Source: Cyathus striatus | Lineage: Eukaryota > Basidiomycota > Agaricomycetes > Agaricales > Nidulariaceae | Assembly: GCA_025738555.1 (NCBI GenBank) | Contig: JAOVFP010000008.1 | Span: forward strand, 310,001-374,000 | Direction: 5' to 3' | Length of the DNA stretch: 64,000 bases | In this document: positions 44,439 to 56,660 of the stretch, one piece after another | Numbering within the stretch: the stretch's first letter is position 1 | Layout: each line of letters starts with the position of its first letter | Position numbers and translations under genes: made by a program | The notes under the pieces: generated by a model | Databases searched by the model: none | Seen by the model: only the letters and a program-made list of their open reading frames with translations | What the model was told of the DNA's origin: nothing

Positions 44439-47030
44439 TTAAATGAATAAAAGCGAAATTTAATGAATTTATTATGATAGTTACTGATACAGATCAACAA
44501 CTGGGGGGCAGGAATTACTTGAATCAATGAATTGAAGCAATTATCGAGCAAATCCAGGGTGAAATTAAGTCGGAGTCCGAAATTTTACCAAAAATAGATA
44601 AATGCATCCAAAAACTGAGTTCATCCACAGATTGCCATCCGGTGATAAGGGGAACTTGTGTTCTAGTAGTGAAATTGGCTCTATGTTTGCAACTTATTTC
44701 ACTATAAAATTCACAAGACTCTTTAAGTGCGAGTTGTGGGAAAGGTGGGTGTTCCTTCTTATTGTCTTATGCAAGTTTAAATCGTTTGAAAAGCCTTTGA
44801 ATCGAAATGCAATAGAATTTTATTGTAGAATTCAAGTAATACACCTTTGTACTACTTCAAACTTTGTAGAAGTGACTTAACAACCTTTTGCTAGTGCAAC
44901 TTCTTAGAAAACCGAAACAAGAGCAACCCTTTACTCTTATGAGACTACTTTATTGAAATAACTAAGTCCTAGGCCCTCTCTGGAGTCTCAGAACTTCAAT
45001 TCTTTCCAAAAATGCGAACCAAAACAACTATATTCTTTGAAACAAATAAGACCTAAACCACTACCCAATACCTATTGTACCTGGGCAAGAAAGGTGCGAA
45101 TCTGCTTACCTTTCTACCCTCTATAGTACCTACTTAAATATACAAAGCCCAGAACTATTATTATGATTTTCCCAGACATTGTATACCACATATATCTACC
45201 TGAAACACTTCCCCTGTCCTTATTTGTGTCTTTATTTAGCTATCATTTGACTATGAGTCACTCCGAGGCATTAGAATCCTCTAGAATGTTCAATTCCCAT
45301 GGTTTTCAGATGCTACAGTGTCTCATCATTGATCATTTTGGGTAGATCATCATAAAATTGTCATCTTTGATCTAATGTTTTGTTCTTATCCAGGCCTGTG
45401 CTTCGGTGAGACCATTCCCTATCATACTAGAATAGAATGTACTAAATTCTAGCTTCCGATCAAGACCAAAATCATCCTGATTGATGAAGAATTGACTATT
45501 CTACATCACTTTGAAATATTCTTTAATTCATATTTATGTCATTGACTATTTGTTAGACTTCAATCCTGATGCCAAACAAACAACTTAGCAGTATCAAAGT
45601 GAAATTAAAACACATACAAGTCATGTGACTGGCAGAAAAGCGGTCCCTTCAATATTTAATATCTTTTCCTGCACACCAGGCTAATGGTAGGTTGGACATA
45701 GAAGCACTTGTACTATATTTTATGATATGAACTGTTGAATATTAACCCAAATAAAAGGCCAATAAGTACAAGGTTTGCTATTTTGTAGCAGTCCATAGAT
45801 CTTTATTTATTATCTGGGGTTCATTAATGTGTACAGATTTAAGACTGTAAATGGTAGAAATGTGCAATTTTACACCTAAATGCACAGGTGGCGTCACACT
45901 GGAACCAATCCATATCCACTATTTTCAGATAAAAATAGCAGATAGTTAGTTCAGGGTCATTCGTGTAGTCCCTAGACACTACTAAGACAAACCTCTCTAA
46001 ATTTTGGGAGAAAATCACATGAGAATATACCTAATACCTTCTATTCTTATATATACATATATTATACATTATAATTTTTATATCTAAATAATTCAAGTGC
46101 TGAGCACTGAGCGTTGAATACAAGCTGAACATCGTGTTTCTCCTCTCCAGGCTCTCTGTACCTGGACCAATCTGAATAGTAGCAAATAATGTTATGTGAT
46201 ACTTGAGACTGATCAACATACCTCAGTTTCCCAGGGATCACATTATGCTCTTTGTCTTCCTCCCCACATGTGTCGCTACTCTCTCACATGAAGACACATT
46301 CTGCACTGACAGACTTATTTAAGTTATGTGTTTATCTCAAATGTCAGCCTTCCTCTCATTTGATGAAAGAAAGAGAATGAAACCTCCCAACCAACTGTCA
46401 AGCTGATCATTGCTACACACACATTCAACACTAAATGGAACCACTCTCTTATCTCAGTGCTCTTCCTCAACTGTGTGAATGCTCAGCCAATAGTGGGGTT
46501 TAGAGGGTGGTAGTTGGTACAGAGTGGGTTGGAATGGTTGGAGTTGTAGGGGTTTTGGCTTACTGATAAGTGGGGATGAGGTAATAACTTGAAGGTAGGG
46601 ACATGGTAGTGGGATTGACATGTGGTTGGGTGTGATAGATTGACATGAGATGACATGGTGCACTACATATGTGCCAGATGGTGGTAGAGTTGTCATGAAT
46701 ATAAGGAAATGAGGGGAAAAGGGGAGTTGCAAGATAATATGGATAAGTATGTAAGATGAATCATTGGTAGGGGCCTGTAATTATGGTAGCACATATTTAC
46801 ATGTACATACTTATAAAATCTAATAGTATATAACTATATATATTATATGCACTTATACCCACCCACCCCCAGCCCTTTGAAGAATGTGGTGTCTTGATTC
46901 TTGAATATCTGCAATTAATTCCACCATTAAAGTATGTACTATTTACTATAAAAGTACTTCAGTTGATAAGATTGATGAGGGTTGAAATGTTGACAGGACA
47001 ATGGACCCATCATGTGGTGAGAGTGAGACA
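44439..47030. other. AT-rich gap without supported genes
   Basis: Several short open frames have no domain. A G-rich plus strand at 46,480-46,700 (minus frame Pro/Leu-rich) resembles the composition of 1-1600 and of segment B. No ends of mobile elements were recognised. Confidence 0.35.
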
Positions 47031-47255
47031 TCACCTTGCCTTGAGCTGAAAGAGGGAGGCATACAGTTTAGAAATACTGTAAGCAGGGTAAAGATGTATT
47101 GTATCAAAGTGTCGGCCCCACAACTGACTTATGATAAGTGGCACAGCATCAGAATACCAAAAGCGGAGATCATCTGTGCCGTGGGAAGCAGTCAAGATGT
47201 CCCACTTGTCTTCTGAATCAGATTCATTCATTCAGACCCTGTCAATTTTTTTTCA
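47031..47255 (-). pseudogene. Exon-like repeat, CpG-poor copy (partner at 1.62 kb)
   Basis: A 66-codon frame begins MNESDSEDKWDILTASHG and continues DDLRFWYSDAVPLIISQLWG and RHFDTIHLYPAYS. Its nucleotide sequence matches 1,618-1,835 in inverse orientation and is the better preserved of the two at protein level. It looks like a first exon of a multicopy gene I do not recognise. A 9-bp A-run precedes the match in both copies. Confidence 0.45.
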
Positions 47256-47812
47256 CTTCAACCTTGACCAGAACCCCTGATAATACATCAAAATTGCCTG
47301 TTCCACTCACACCCAATTTTATCTGCACCCAATTTTCCAAGATTTTGGAGGATTCTATTCAGAATTTGGCACAGACACCGCAATAAGCCATATTTTATCT
47401 GGAAGTTGGCACAGGCATTGCTAAAAATCAAAAAAATCCTGAAAAATCACAGTTTTTGAAAATCTGCCTGATTTTGTTGCTTGAAATCAAGTACAGGTGT
47501 TATCTATGTATTTAACAGTTCTCTTCATCTTTGTGAACTTTTTATGTCACTTATGGAGCAAAGAAAGGGCCTTTTCAATACTTACAGTCAACAGCATCAG
47601 GAAAATCTGAATCTTGTAATTTTATGAAATTATATATATATTTTATAATTTAGTAGATGTACAACTTTTGCATAGATCATTTCAACTTTAACTGAATTAT
47701 AAACCTGAATTTTAATTTGCTCAAATCTGCTATAATTTTCAAAATTTTAGCAAATTTTGCATAATTTACACTAAATTTACAAGACTGTTTAAGATACACA
47801 TTGAGAGTAACA
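47256..47812. other. AT-rich gap, probably the 3' flank of Plavaka
   Basis: Very AT-rich sequence with the duplicated words AGAATTTGGCACAGACA/GAAGTTGGCACAGGCA at about 47,359 and 47,401. I could not find a CACTA terminus. Confidence 0.35.
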
Positions 47813-48883
47813 TCATATTACGACTTGATACAAGTGTGTATCTGTGAATAAATTAACATAAAAGGTTTGACATTTATCTAACACATTACTACTGGTCCAA
47901 TCTTCAGGTGCCACTGGTCCAAATTTTGGGAAAAGATGTGCACTTCTACAAACATTAGCCACTGGAATAATGCTACACAGAGGTTCACCAGATCAGTCTT
48001 GTGCTGGTGTGACCTTATATAACATATGTTTTGGGTCAGGTTCATTGGAGAATTTTGTGTACCATTCAATATAAGCTAAATATTCTGGTACTTCATTTAC
48101 TGATGTAAACAGCTGACTTCTGGTTTTCTCTGAGAGAGAGAAAACAAGCCACACTCGCCCTATACAATAGCCTAAATATATCATTAGAGTAAAATTCTAC
48201 AAAATAGTAATAAATTCTTATACCATCTGTATCTGTACTGATTCCAGTCCCATCATTAATATATGCCGTATCGAAATGGCCAGGAATTGCTTGATGTCCT
48301 GTACTAATGCACTGGGGACACGCACGAACGGAGTCTGCAGTGTATACCTTGTTTGTAAAAGGGTCTTTACAAGTAAACTTAATATGATGCCATACATAGA
48401 ACTTTTGTGTAGGTAAATGTACATCCCAGAGATCATGTTCAAGCTGGGCTAGTGAATTAAGTCCTGGATTATTTGTAATTGTAATGAATTGAGCTAGTCC
48501 ATCTCTAAAGAAGGTAGCACCATAATTATTAGTGATTTTATCAATAGTAACTGCATGGAGACTTGGATGTTTTGACAAATGAAGAACACAATCAAGTTCA
48601 AGGCCAGGTGGTTGCCATATTTTCTTATCAACTTGTATACATCCAGAAAGCCGCCATGTAATGTACTGTTCATGCTGATGAATTTTTTCTTTTCTTGAAA
48701 GCCATGTTGTCATTTGCATGAATTCATCCTTATAATTTGTAGCACAATATGCATTTTTAGCAAGATCAATATGAAGCCTCTCAGTGTATTCTGTATTGTA
48801 ATTGTCAGTGGTGCCATACAATTTAATAAGTCTCTTGTAATGACTTATAAAATGAAGTTTTGGAAGATTAAAATTTTCATGTA

Positions 48884-49397
48884 CAGTGCTGATCAAAAGT
48901 ATTGCACACACAAAATACAAACAAACAAGATTGCAAGAAACATAACTTCCCTCAAAGTAGCTCAAATCTTTTTATGTAAAATGTAGATATGTAATACATG
49001 ACTTGCCCTATCATAATATGATTTTTGCTATTTTTAGCAAAAGTCTCCAGAATGCCTTGACAATAACAAATGATATACAGCTCCGAATTTTATATTCAAT
49101 GACGTGTTTTAAAGCTCTTAAGCAGTAGCATAACATACTTAGAATGCACATAATTTCATTGAGCCCAAGTAATGTGGTAAAGCATGCAATACAGTCAAAA
49201 CCTCACCCTTTTCATCACTTCCTGTAGCATTATTCTGTGTATATAAAAATTTGCAAAAATTATATTATGATAGGGCAAGTCATGTATTACATATCTACAT
49301 TTTACATAAAGAGATTTGAGCTACTTTGAGGGAAGTTATGTTTCTTGCAATCTTGTTTGTTTGTATTTTGTGTGTGCAATACTTTTGATCAGCACTG
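48884..49397. mobile_element. Tc1/mariner-type MITE inside Plavaka, 514 bp, TA duplication
   Basis: Ends CAGTGCTGATCAAAAGTATT are inverse at 49,397. The inverted repeats run about 137 bp with one visible mismatch. TA flanks both sides (48,882-48,883 and 49,398-49,399). CAGTG...CAAAAGT ends with TA targets are typical of Tc1/mariner relatives. Without the insert and one TA the host reads DLGIHENFNLPK in frame. The near-identical arms indicate a recent insertion. Confidence 0.92.
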
Positions 49398-49480
49398 TAT
49401 GCCAAGATCAACAAAAATTGACTTGTTATTATGAAACTGCATTAGAGCATAATCAAGAAGTGTTTCATCTGTGTGAATTG

Positions 49481-52145
49481 AGTGGTGTTAGCCAAAATTA
49501 TCATAAAAATGTAGTGTTTTATGATTGCTGCAATCATAAATAATGATCACCTTCATGATTATGCATTTTGAGAGCTTATCCGCCTACTAATACTAAATCT
49601 AATGGTGATCATATGTGATCATTGGCTAATTTGAAGTGAATACTATTACTGTAGGTCTATTGCAACATGGTGATCATATGTGATCATTAGCTATTTGAAG
49701 TGAATATTATTATATTGTAATGTGGTGATCATATGTGATCATTAGCTATTGAAGTGAATATTACTATATTGTAATGTGGTGATTATATGTGATCATTGAC
49801 TTATTTTGAATTGAAAATTATTACCATATACACAATCATTGTTACTAATTGAATATTGCTATTGTAGTTCATGTCACATTTGTCACGATCTTCCCGCATG
49901 TCACATATGTCCCACGCTTCACACAATTCCTGCACATCACGTTTGTCACGTTCTCCATGCGTGTCACATATTTCCCACGCTTCTAATAATTCTTGCGCTC
50001 GACATCATTCCCGTGCTCTAGATAATTCCCGCGCACCGCGCTTGTCACGTTCTTCCCGCGCGTCACGATTGTCACGTTTTTTACACGTGTCACGATTGTC
50101 ACGCTTTTACATGCGTCACAATTGTTACGCTTTTACATGTGTCACGATCGTCACGCTTTTACATGCGTCACAATTGTCACGCTTTTTACACGTGTCACGA
50201 TCGTCACGCTTTTCACACGCTTCATGGCTGTCACGCATTTATGGCTGTCACAAATGTGACATATTTCTAGTGTGTCACAATTGTCAAGACTTTACATGTC
50301 ACATTCATCAACACTAGTGTTGGCATAATTAGTTAATGGTGGTTATATTATACACTATTCAATCTATATATGAGTTCATCAAATATTGATGGGGTCTGAA
50401 CAGGTGTGCAATGACAATTGTTCCCATATCTTTCATGATCTAGGAATAAGAGTATTGTGTGACACCACATTTAATTCTCAGTTCATTGCTTAGCAATGTA
50501 ATTCAGTCTTTTACATTGACTAGTCATTGATTAATTTGCTCTGTGGTTTCAGATACTTAATCTGCTTCTATAATAATTTGGATGGTGATACAGACATGCC
50601 AGAAACTGTGCATGTGGCTGGCTTCCCTTGTTCAGAGTTAAGTTTTAAATACCACACAAACTCTCTTCTTAACTATGTTCTTGGCCCCATATATGTAAGA
50701 AACAATAATTAGTACACATATCTATTGCTGTTATACTTTGTGTCAGATAAACAAAGTTAAAATAATCTACATGACATTAGAGACTAAAAATGTGACAGCA
50801 GTATGCATGAAAAATTGTGACATGTTGGAAATATGTCACAAATGTGATGAGCATAAACACATGATAATTTGTAATAGCGTAACAATTGTGACGTGTGTAA
50901 AAGCGTGACGATCGTGACGCATGTAAAAGCGTGACAATCATAACACGTGTAAAAGCGTGACAATCGTGACGTGTGTAATAGCGTGACGATCGTGACATGT
51001 GTAAAAGCGTGACGATCGTGACACGTGTAATAGTGTGACAATTGTGACATGTGTAATAGTGTGACAATTGTGATGTGTGTAATAGCGTGACAATTGTGAT
51101 GCGTGTAGAAGCGTGACGATCGTGACGCGTGTAATAGCGTGACAAATGTGACATGTGTAAAAGCGTGACGATCGTGACGCATGTAAAAGCGTGACAATTG
51201 TGACGCGTGTAATAGCGTGACAATTGTGACGCACAGGAAGAATATGACAAGCACAGTGTGTGGGAATTATCTAGAGTGCAGGAAATATGTGACACGCAAG
51301 AAGATCGTGACAATTGTGATGCGTGAGAAGTATGTGACACGTGGGAAATATGTGACATGCAGCAAGATCATGACAATCATAATGCGCCAGAATTATCCAG
51401 AGTGCGGGAATGATGTGGAGCGTGGGAATTATAGGATGTGCGGGAAATGTGTGACATGCATGGAGAATGTGACAAACATGATGCGTGGGAATTGTGTGAA
51501 GCGCGGGAAATATGTGACACACGGGAAGATCGTGACAAATGTGACATGAACTACAATAGCAATATCCAATTAGTAACAATGATTGTTTATACAGTAACAA
51601 TTTTCAATTCAAAATAAGTCAATGATCACATATGATCACCACATTACAATATAGTAATATTCACTTTAAATAGCTAATGATCACATATGATCACCATATT
51701 GCAATAGACCTACAGTAATAGTATTCACTTCAAAATAGCCAATGATCACATATGATCACCATATTATAATAGATCTATAGTAGTAATATTCACTTCAAAA
51801 TAGCCAATGATCACATATGATCACCATATTATAATAGATCTACAGTAGTAATATTCACTTCAAAATAGCCAATGATCACATATGATCACCATATTACAAT
51901 AGATCTACAGTAGTAATATTCACTTCAAAATAGCCAATGATCACATATGATCACCATATTACAATAGACCTACAGTAGTAATATTCACTTCAAATTAGCC
52001 AATGATCACTTATGATCACCATTAGATTTAGTATTAATAGGTGGATAAGCTCTCAAAACACATAATTATGAAGGTGATCATTATTTATGATTGTGGCAAT
52101 CATAAAACACTACATTTTTATGATCATTTTTGGCTGACACTTATG
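49481..52145. mobile_element. Hairpin element type C inside Plavaka, 2665 bp, 8-bp TSD GTGAATTG
   Basis: GTGAATTG lies at 49,473-49,480 and 52,146-52,153. Ends are AGTGGTGTTAGCCAAAA and, inverted, CATAAGTGTCAGCCAAAA. The outer arms carry a 65-bp unit with the palindrome TGATCACATATGATCA (seven units in the right arm: 51,621, 51,676, 51,741, 51,806, 51,871, 51,936, 52,001; about four on the left). The inner arms carry a 26-bp unit, GCTTTTACAYGYGTCAC plus RATYGTCAC (49,870-50,310 and inverse at 50,830-51,550). Unique sequence of about 470 bp lies between. Leaving out the insert and one repeat makes the host read AQYPIHTDETLL in frame. The insert has no transposase. Confidence 0.9.
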
Positions 52146-54262
52146 GTGAATTGGATATTGTGCAAGATATAGAAAGTCAAGGATTGCTCATACAGCACAA
52201 ATGAGATGAGTAGATGAAAGACCATCTGGAAGTGGGATATCAATAACAAGTCCAAGTAGAATACATGCCATTTGGCTATGCTCCTGATCTGTTACACATG
52301 ATAAAGAGCTAATTCTTTTCATAAACAAACAAATATTGTGATTTGGTGGAAGTCTTCTGCACTGTGCATCAATCTCAGTGAAGCCACATGCAGTTATTAT
52401 CCATGCAATGAGGTGTTTTATAATACCTTGGTATAGCTGATGAAGAACATCTGGAGTAATTGATTGATATATATCCACATAAGGTAGATCCTTCCAGAAT
52501 GGTTCTGCAACAGGTTTAATTCCAGCCTTCTTGCAAAATTGCAAACATCCAGCTGGATCAGAATCAAATGATGACAAAGCAGTTATTATTGCATCAAGAT
52601 TATGCAGCTTTGCTGGATTATCTGAATTATATTCACCCAATTTCTTATTCTTTGTAGGACAAGTTGAACAATCTCCTGTATTTGTACAGGTTGTAAGAAC
52701 TTGCTCTGGATAATCTTCTATAAATGTAGAAAATATAGGGTGATTTCTATGAACATTACCAGCTCCTGTAGCCATAAGAATACCTTCAGTACCTGCAGGT
52801 ATTATAGGTTTAGAAACCTCATGCATACATGTATAATATAAATTGGCAAGCTGTCTATGCCTGGATGCATTATTTTTAACATTCTCAAGACGAGTTGTAG
52901 GCAGATACCCAAGTAAAATATAAGCATGGGTTGAAGGTTTACAACGAATTTCTTTTGGAATATTGCCAATTGTAAGATAAATTGGATAGGCACTCTTGTT
53001 ACAAAATAATGTAAGCTGAGTTTTATTAGTTGATATAATAATTGGTACAATTGTGGCACCTGGATTACTCTGTTCTAGTGAAGTCTATATAAATTTTAAT
53101 TTTAGTAAAATATAACAGAAACATAATAATAAGGTTTCACCTGTAATGCCCACCACTATTTTCTAGTATGCATGTCATGATATGATTGTACAGATTTAGA
53201 TTCATCTGTGTAATGCACCTCAGGAGCAAAAATCAAATAAAGAGCAAAGTCTGGGTTTCAAAATAGTGTTTTTACACATTCAAGTATATCTCTAAAATAT
53301 ACCTCACATACTTCACCTCCTACCATTACTTCTCATCATATGAATGGTGGATGACCAGGAAGATGTTCATCAATAAGCTTATTCAATTCACTTGCAGTTC
53401 TAAATGAAAGGCCCAAGTGTTCTGCTACTCCATCAATTTTAATTAGCTCTGTAAATGCAGTTGAGCTTGGACCACGTAATTTTGCCCATTTTGCAATTTC
53501 CCATTCCAATTTTAATGAAAATGGTGTGTATGGGTTTTTAACATCATTTGAGTTCATTAGGTATTCTTCATTTTGTCCATTGAATCTATTTCTCTGAAGT
53601 ACTACTTCATCAGCATGTTGCCCAAATCTTATGACAAATGGTTCATTTTGCAATGCTTTTTCAAATCCTCCACACAAACAAGACTCTGGTGGTAGTGGAA
53701 TTTGTTCTTTATTTGTATTATTCCAACTGACATCTCCTGTTTGTGATATTTTTCTCTCTGGTTCAAAGTATTCTTCTTCTGCAGCACAAATTTCATCTTC
53801 TCTTTGCATATTCAATGTGTCATCTTCATCATCACTATTAGCTGTATTATTGTATGAGCTCCTATCTTCATTCCCCTTATCAATAATTCCTAGTTCTGCT
53901 GGTGAAAAGTCTGTGTAAGGTCCAAACATGTCTGCATCAGGATCAACAACAAGTGGTTGATTTGAGGATAAATATGTTGGAATATCTTCATATTCATCAT
54001 CTGATTCACTGTCTGATAGCATAGTATTCAAAGATATCAGAGGATCTGATCCTTCATGTTCACTTAGATCATAATCCCTTTGGTAGCCCACAGCACAGTA
54101 AGGATTTTGACTTAGACATCGATGAGATTCCAATCCATGTTTCTTGAAAGTCTTTCTGCAACTCTTGCATTCTGAGAACATTGTTTCCAGTAAACACATC
54201 TCTTCACTACTACCATTCCTTCATTTCACCAGTCATTCATTTAACTTTACTATTATCATTCT

Positions 54263-56660
54263 ATGCCATTAAAGCCCACCCAACCAAAAGCCCCAGCCAA
54301 ACCTACAATAAATACTCAAAGTAGAACAAAGGAAGCATTATCACAGCACACTTCTGATGGACAAGGTACAGTTCAATCTGCACACACTCTAACCACACTG
54401 TCTAACCATTTTGATAGACACTATATTACCTCCAAGAATAGATTTGTGAGCTGTCAAGCCAACACATAAATCCAACCAAAGTTTGAAGCACTCAGCATTG
54501 CCAGTTCCAAATGTGAAAAGTAAGAAACCTAAAGGTTGGTAACTGCTTCATTATTATCTAACCATTAGTATCACTCACTGTTTCTCCTTACAGCCATGGA
54601 GACTGTCCCAATACGACAACCTAAATTCCCAACAAAACCATCTGATTCTGATCCATCAGACTGTGAGAAAGGCTCACACTCAGATTTGTTATCAGTAATG
54701 AATATAAACAAATCTGATGACTTGGATGGAATGGACACTGTTGCGCTGAAACACAAGCTACTGGCCAAGGTAAGCACTGTTAACTCTCATAGAGATCTAT
54801 TAATAATTGAACATACTACTTTATAGCATGCTCAGTGGGATACAAAAAGTACCTCAAGTACCAGGAACAAACCCAGCAATCCAGGAGGTCAATACACTTA
54901 GCCACATGTTTCAACTGACTATCAGAGAGTAGATTGATAGTAAGATGAGACTTAGTTGAGACTCAGGTGAGAGTCAGGTGAGAGTTTTGAGAGTCAGGTG
55001 AGAGTCAGTTGATAGTCAGATTATAATTACATGCGAAATTAGAATATTGCTAGTCTCACCTTACTCTCACCTTACTATTAGCTTACTCTTATTCAATCTG
55101 GTATCAGATACTAATCTGAGAGTTAATTGATACAATTTCACCTGACTATCATCTGACTATCAATTAAATTTGTATGAGTTATTGGTGTAAAATAGACTCC
55201 ATGTAGATTCCACCTCATCACTATAGTTTCCCACAGTCATTACACATGTCACACATTGTGACATGTGTGACATGTGTGATATGCTTGAAAAAGTGTGACA
55301 TGCTGGAAAAGCGTGACATGTTCGAAAAGTGTGACATGTTGGAAAATGTTGGGAAAAGCATGACATGCTGGAAAATGTTGGAAAAAGTGTGACATGTTGG
55401 AAAATGTTGGAAAAAGCGTGACATGTGTGACAAGCGTGGGAAAAGTGTGACATGTTTGGAAAACTGTCACATATCATAACCATCACACTTGCCACACTTT
55501 TCCAACATGTCACATTTTTCCCACGCTTGTCACACATGTCACGCTTTTTCCAACATTTTCCAACATGTCACGCTTTTCCTAACTTTTTCCAACATGTCAC
55601 GCTTTTCCCAACTTTTTCCAACATGTCACACATGGAGTTAGGTAAGAGTCAGGTAAGAGTCAGGTAAGAATCCAAGCTAAGCTCAATACTAATTTCAGGT
55701 TTCAACTGACTCTCAACTGACTCTAATGAGACTCTCAGTTCACTTTTGAAACTCAGTTGAGAGTCAAATGACAGTCAAATGAGAGTCTAACCTGACTTCT
55801 GAGACTTAGTTGAGAGTCAGATGAGAGTCAGGTGAGACTATTGATACTTATATGAGAGTTAGTTGATAGTCAGTTAATAGTCAGTTGAGATGTGTGTGGG
55901 AGTGACACATACAGAACACTTGTCAATACAGCACCAACTGATTTGAAGGGTAGCTTTAGTATGTTTCTGCTTTACTTAATAATAGCTGAGCTAAAGCAGT
56001 TCATTGACGATGGCCTAAATATACTTACCTCAAGCACTTGACATTTAGTGATATCAAAAAGGGAAGAAGGACTGTTGCAATTGCCCATGACTGTATATTT
56101 CAACTGACTTCTAACCCTAGAGACATTCACTACAAATGTTAACAATATGATCTGCCTGTTGCATCATATCATAAATCTAAGGCTACTAAACAGAACAGAG
56201 AAAAAATAGCTCAAATTTTCCTGTTCTTGGGGTTCCAGGGGAAAAGAATACTGTTAAGGGTCAAAATGATTCAAAGCAGAGCATGGAAGATTCCTATAGA
56301 ACACTTTACAATCTTAAAAATTCTGACACCCTCAACTGTGAATGCCTCATGGAAACAGCAATATGTGAGCTGCAATGGTATCATTCCTGAAATGTCTCTG
56401 GACTCATTGAAGGTATGTTAATTATTTAGGTGACCTCCCTCTGATATACTGAAGTCAGTACAGATATGAAGGACATTGTGACTCCTCAAACACAAGATAT
56501 GATCATGCAGAACATTTCAAGGGAAATCTTGCTTATAGCTAATGATTACTTTACAGGAGACATGGAGATTACAATTGATCAGAATGAGAGGAGGCACATG
56601 ATGATAGTAACTTGCAATATTACACATCTGAATGAACTTGCAGCTAGGAGCAACTGAACA
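54263..56660 (+). pseudogene. Unrecognised multi-exon gene, broken by a hairpin element
   Basis: The first exon reads MPLKPTQPKAPAKPTINTQ and TTLSNHFDRHYITSKNRFV. A frameshift precedes a GTAAGA...ACAG intron (54,523-54,594), then METVPIRQPKFPTKPSDSDP and DDLDGMDTVALKHKLLAK, another intron (GTAAGC...ATAG) and HAQWDTKSTSSTRNKPSNPG. The hairpin insertion follows. Beyond it FSDIKKGRRTVAIAHDCIFQ, ASYHKSKATKQNREKIAQIF and MKDIVTPQTQDMIMQNISRE with LLIANDYFTGDMEITIDQNE look coding but carry stops. Size, charge and state resemble a repeat gene, yet I recognise no domain. Whether all parts belong to one gene is an inference from strand and order. Confidence 0.4.
54885..55921. mobile_element. Hairpin element type D: GAGAGTCAGGTGA and TGTCAC arrays
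   Basis: Outer arms consist of GAGAGTCAGGTGAGAGTC-type units (54,930-55,150 on the left, 55,630-55,890 on the right, partly inverse as GACTCTCAACTGACTCTCA). The inner arms hold ACATGTCACGCTTTTCCCAA units and their inverse TTGGAAAATGTTGG...TGTGACATG, meeting at about 55,470. The left end (TACACTTAGCCACATG) resembles that of element E (TACACTTAGCCATGTG). GTCAATACA is directly repeated at 54,888-54,896 and 55,922-55,930 and may be the target duplication, but then the E-like end would lie partly outside it, so the exact borders are open. Confidence 0.7.

Larger units (their letters stand above)
47813..54199 (-). pseudogene. Plavaka-family (CACTA-like) transposase pseudogene with nested insertions
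   Basis: N-terminal zinc-finger pattern CKSCRKTFKKHGLESHRC, then an acidic region, KNPYTPFSLKLEWEIAKWAK, FAPEVHYTDESKSVQSYHDM, a 56-bp intron (53,085-53,140), TIVPIIISTNKTQLTLFCNK, PIYLTIGNIPKEIRCKPSTH, YPEQVLTTCTNTGDCSTCPT and ITPDVLHQLYQGIIKHLIAW. After the hairpin comes TDETLLDYALMQFHNNKSIF, after the MITE ENFNLPKLHFISHYKRLIKL, then TERLHIDLAKNAYCATNYKD, a 52-bp intron (48,172-48,223) and IIPVANVCRSAHLFPKFGP. The stop is at 47,813. The order and wording match the Plavaka group of mushroom DNA transposons, which move by cut and paste. Few stops remain outside the insertions (for example TAG for Trp near 53,160), so it is younger than its neighbours. Confidence 0.9.

Noticed and set aside
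48093..48965. A 290-codon frame as the true Plavaka exon
   Set aside because: Its first residues come from the MITE inserted at 48,884-49,397 and its last ones from an intron (48,172-48,223). Only the middle is transposase.
49871..51358. Open frames reading MSHLSRSS- and HNCHAFTCVTIVTLL-type repeats
   Set aside because: These arise from the 26-bp array of hairpin element C. The frames follow repeat periodicity and stop in unique sequence.
47813..54199. CACTA terminal repeats for the Plavaka element
   Set aside because: CACTA words near 47,769 and 54,211 are not in the required inverted context, so the element ends are left open.
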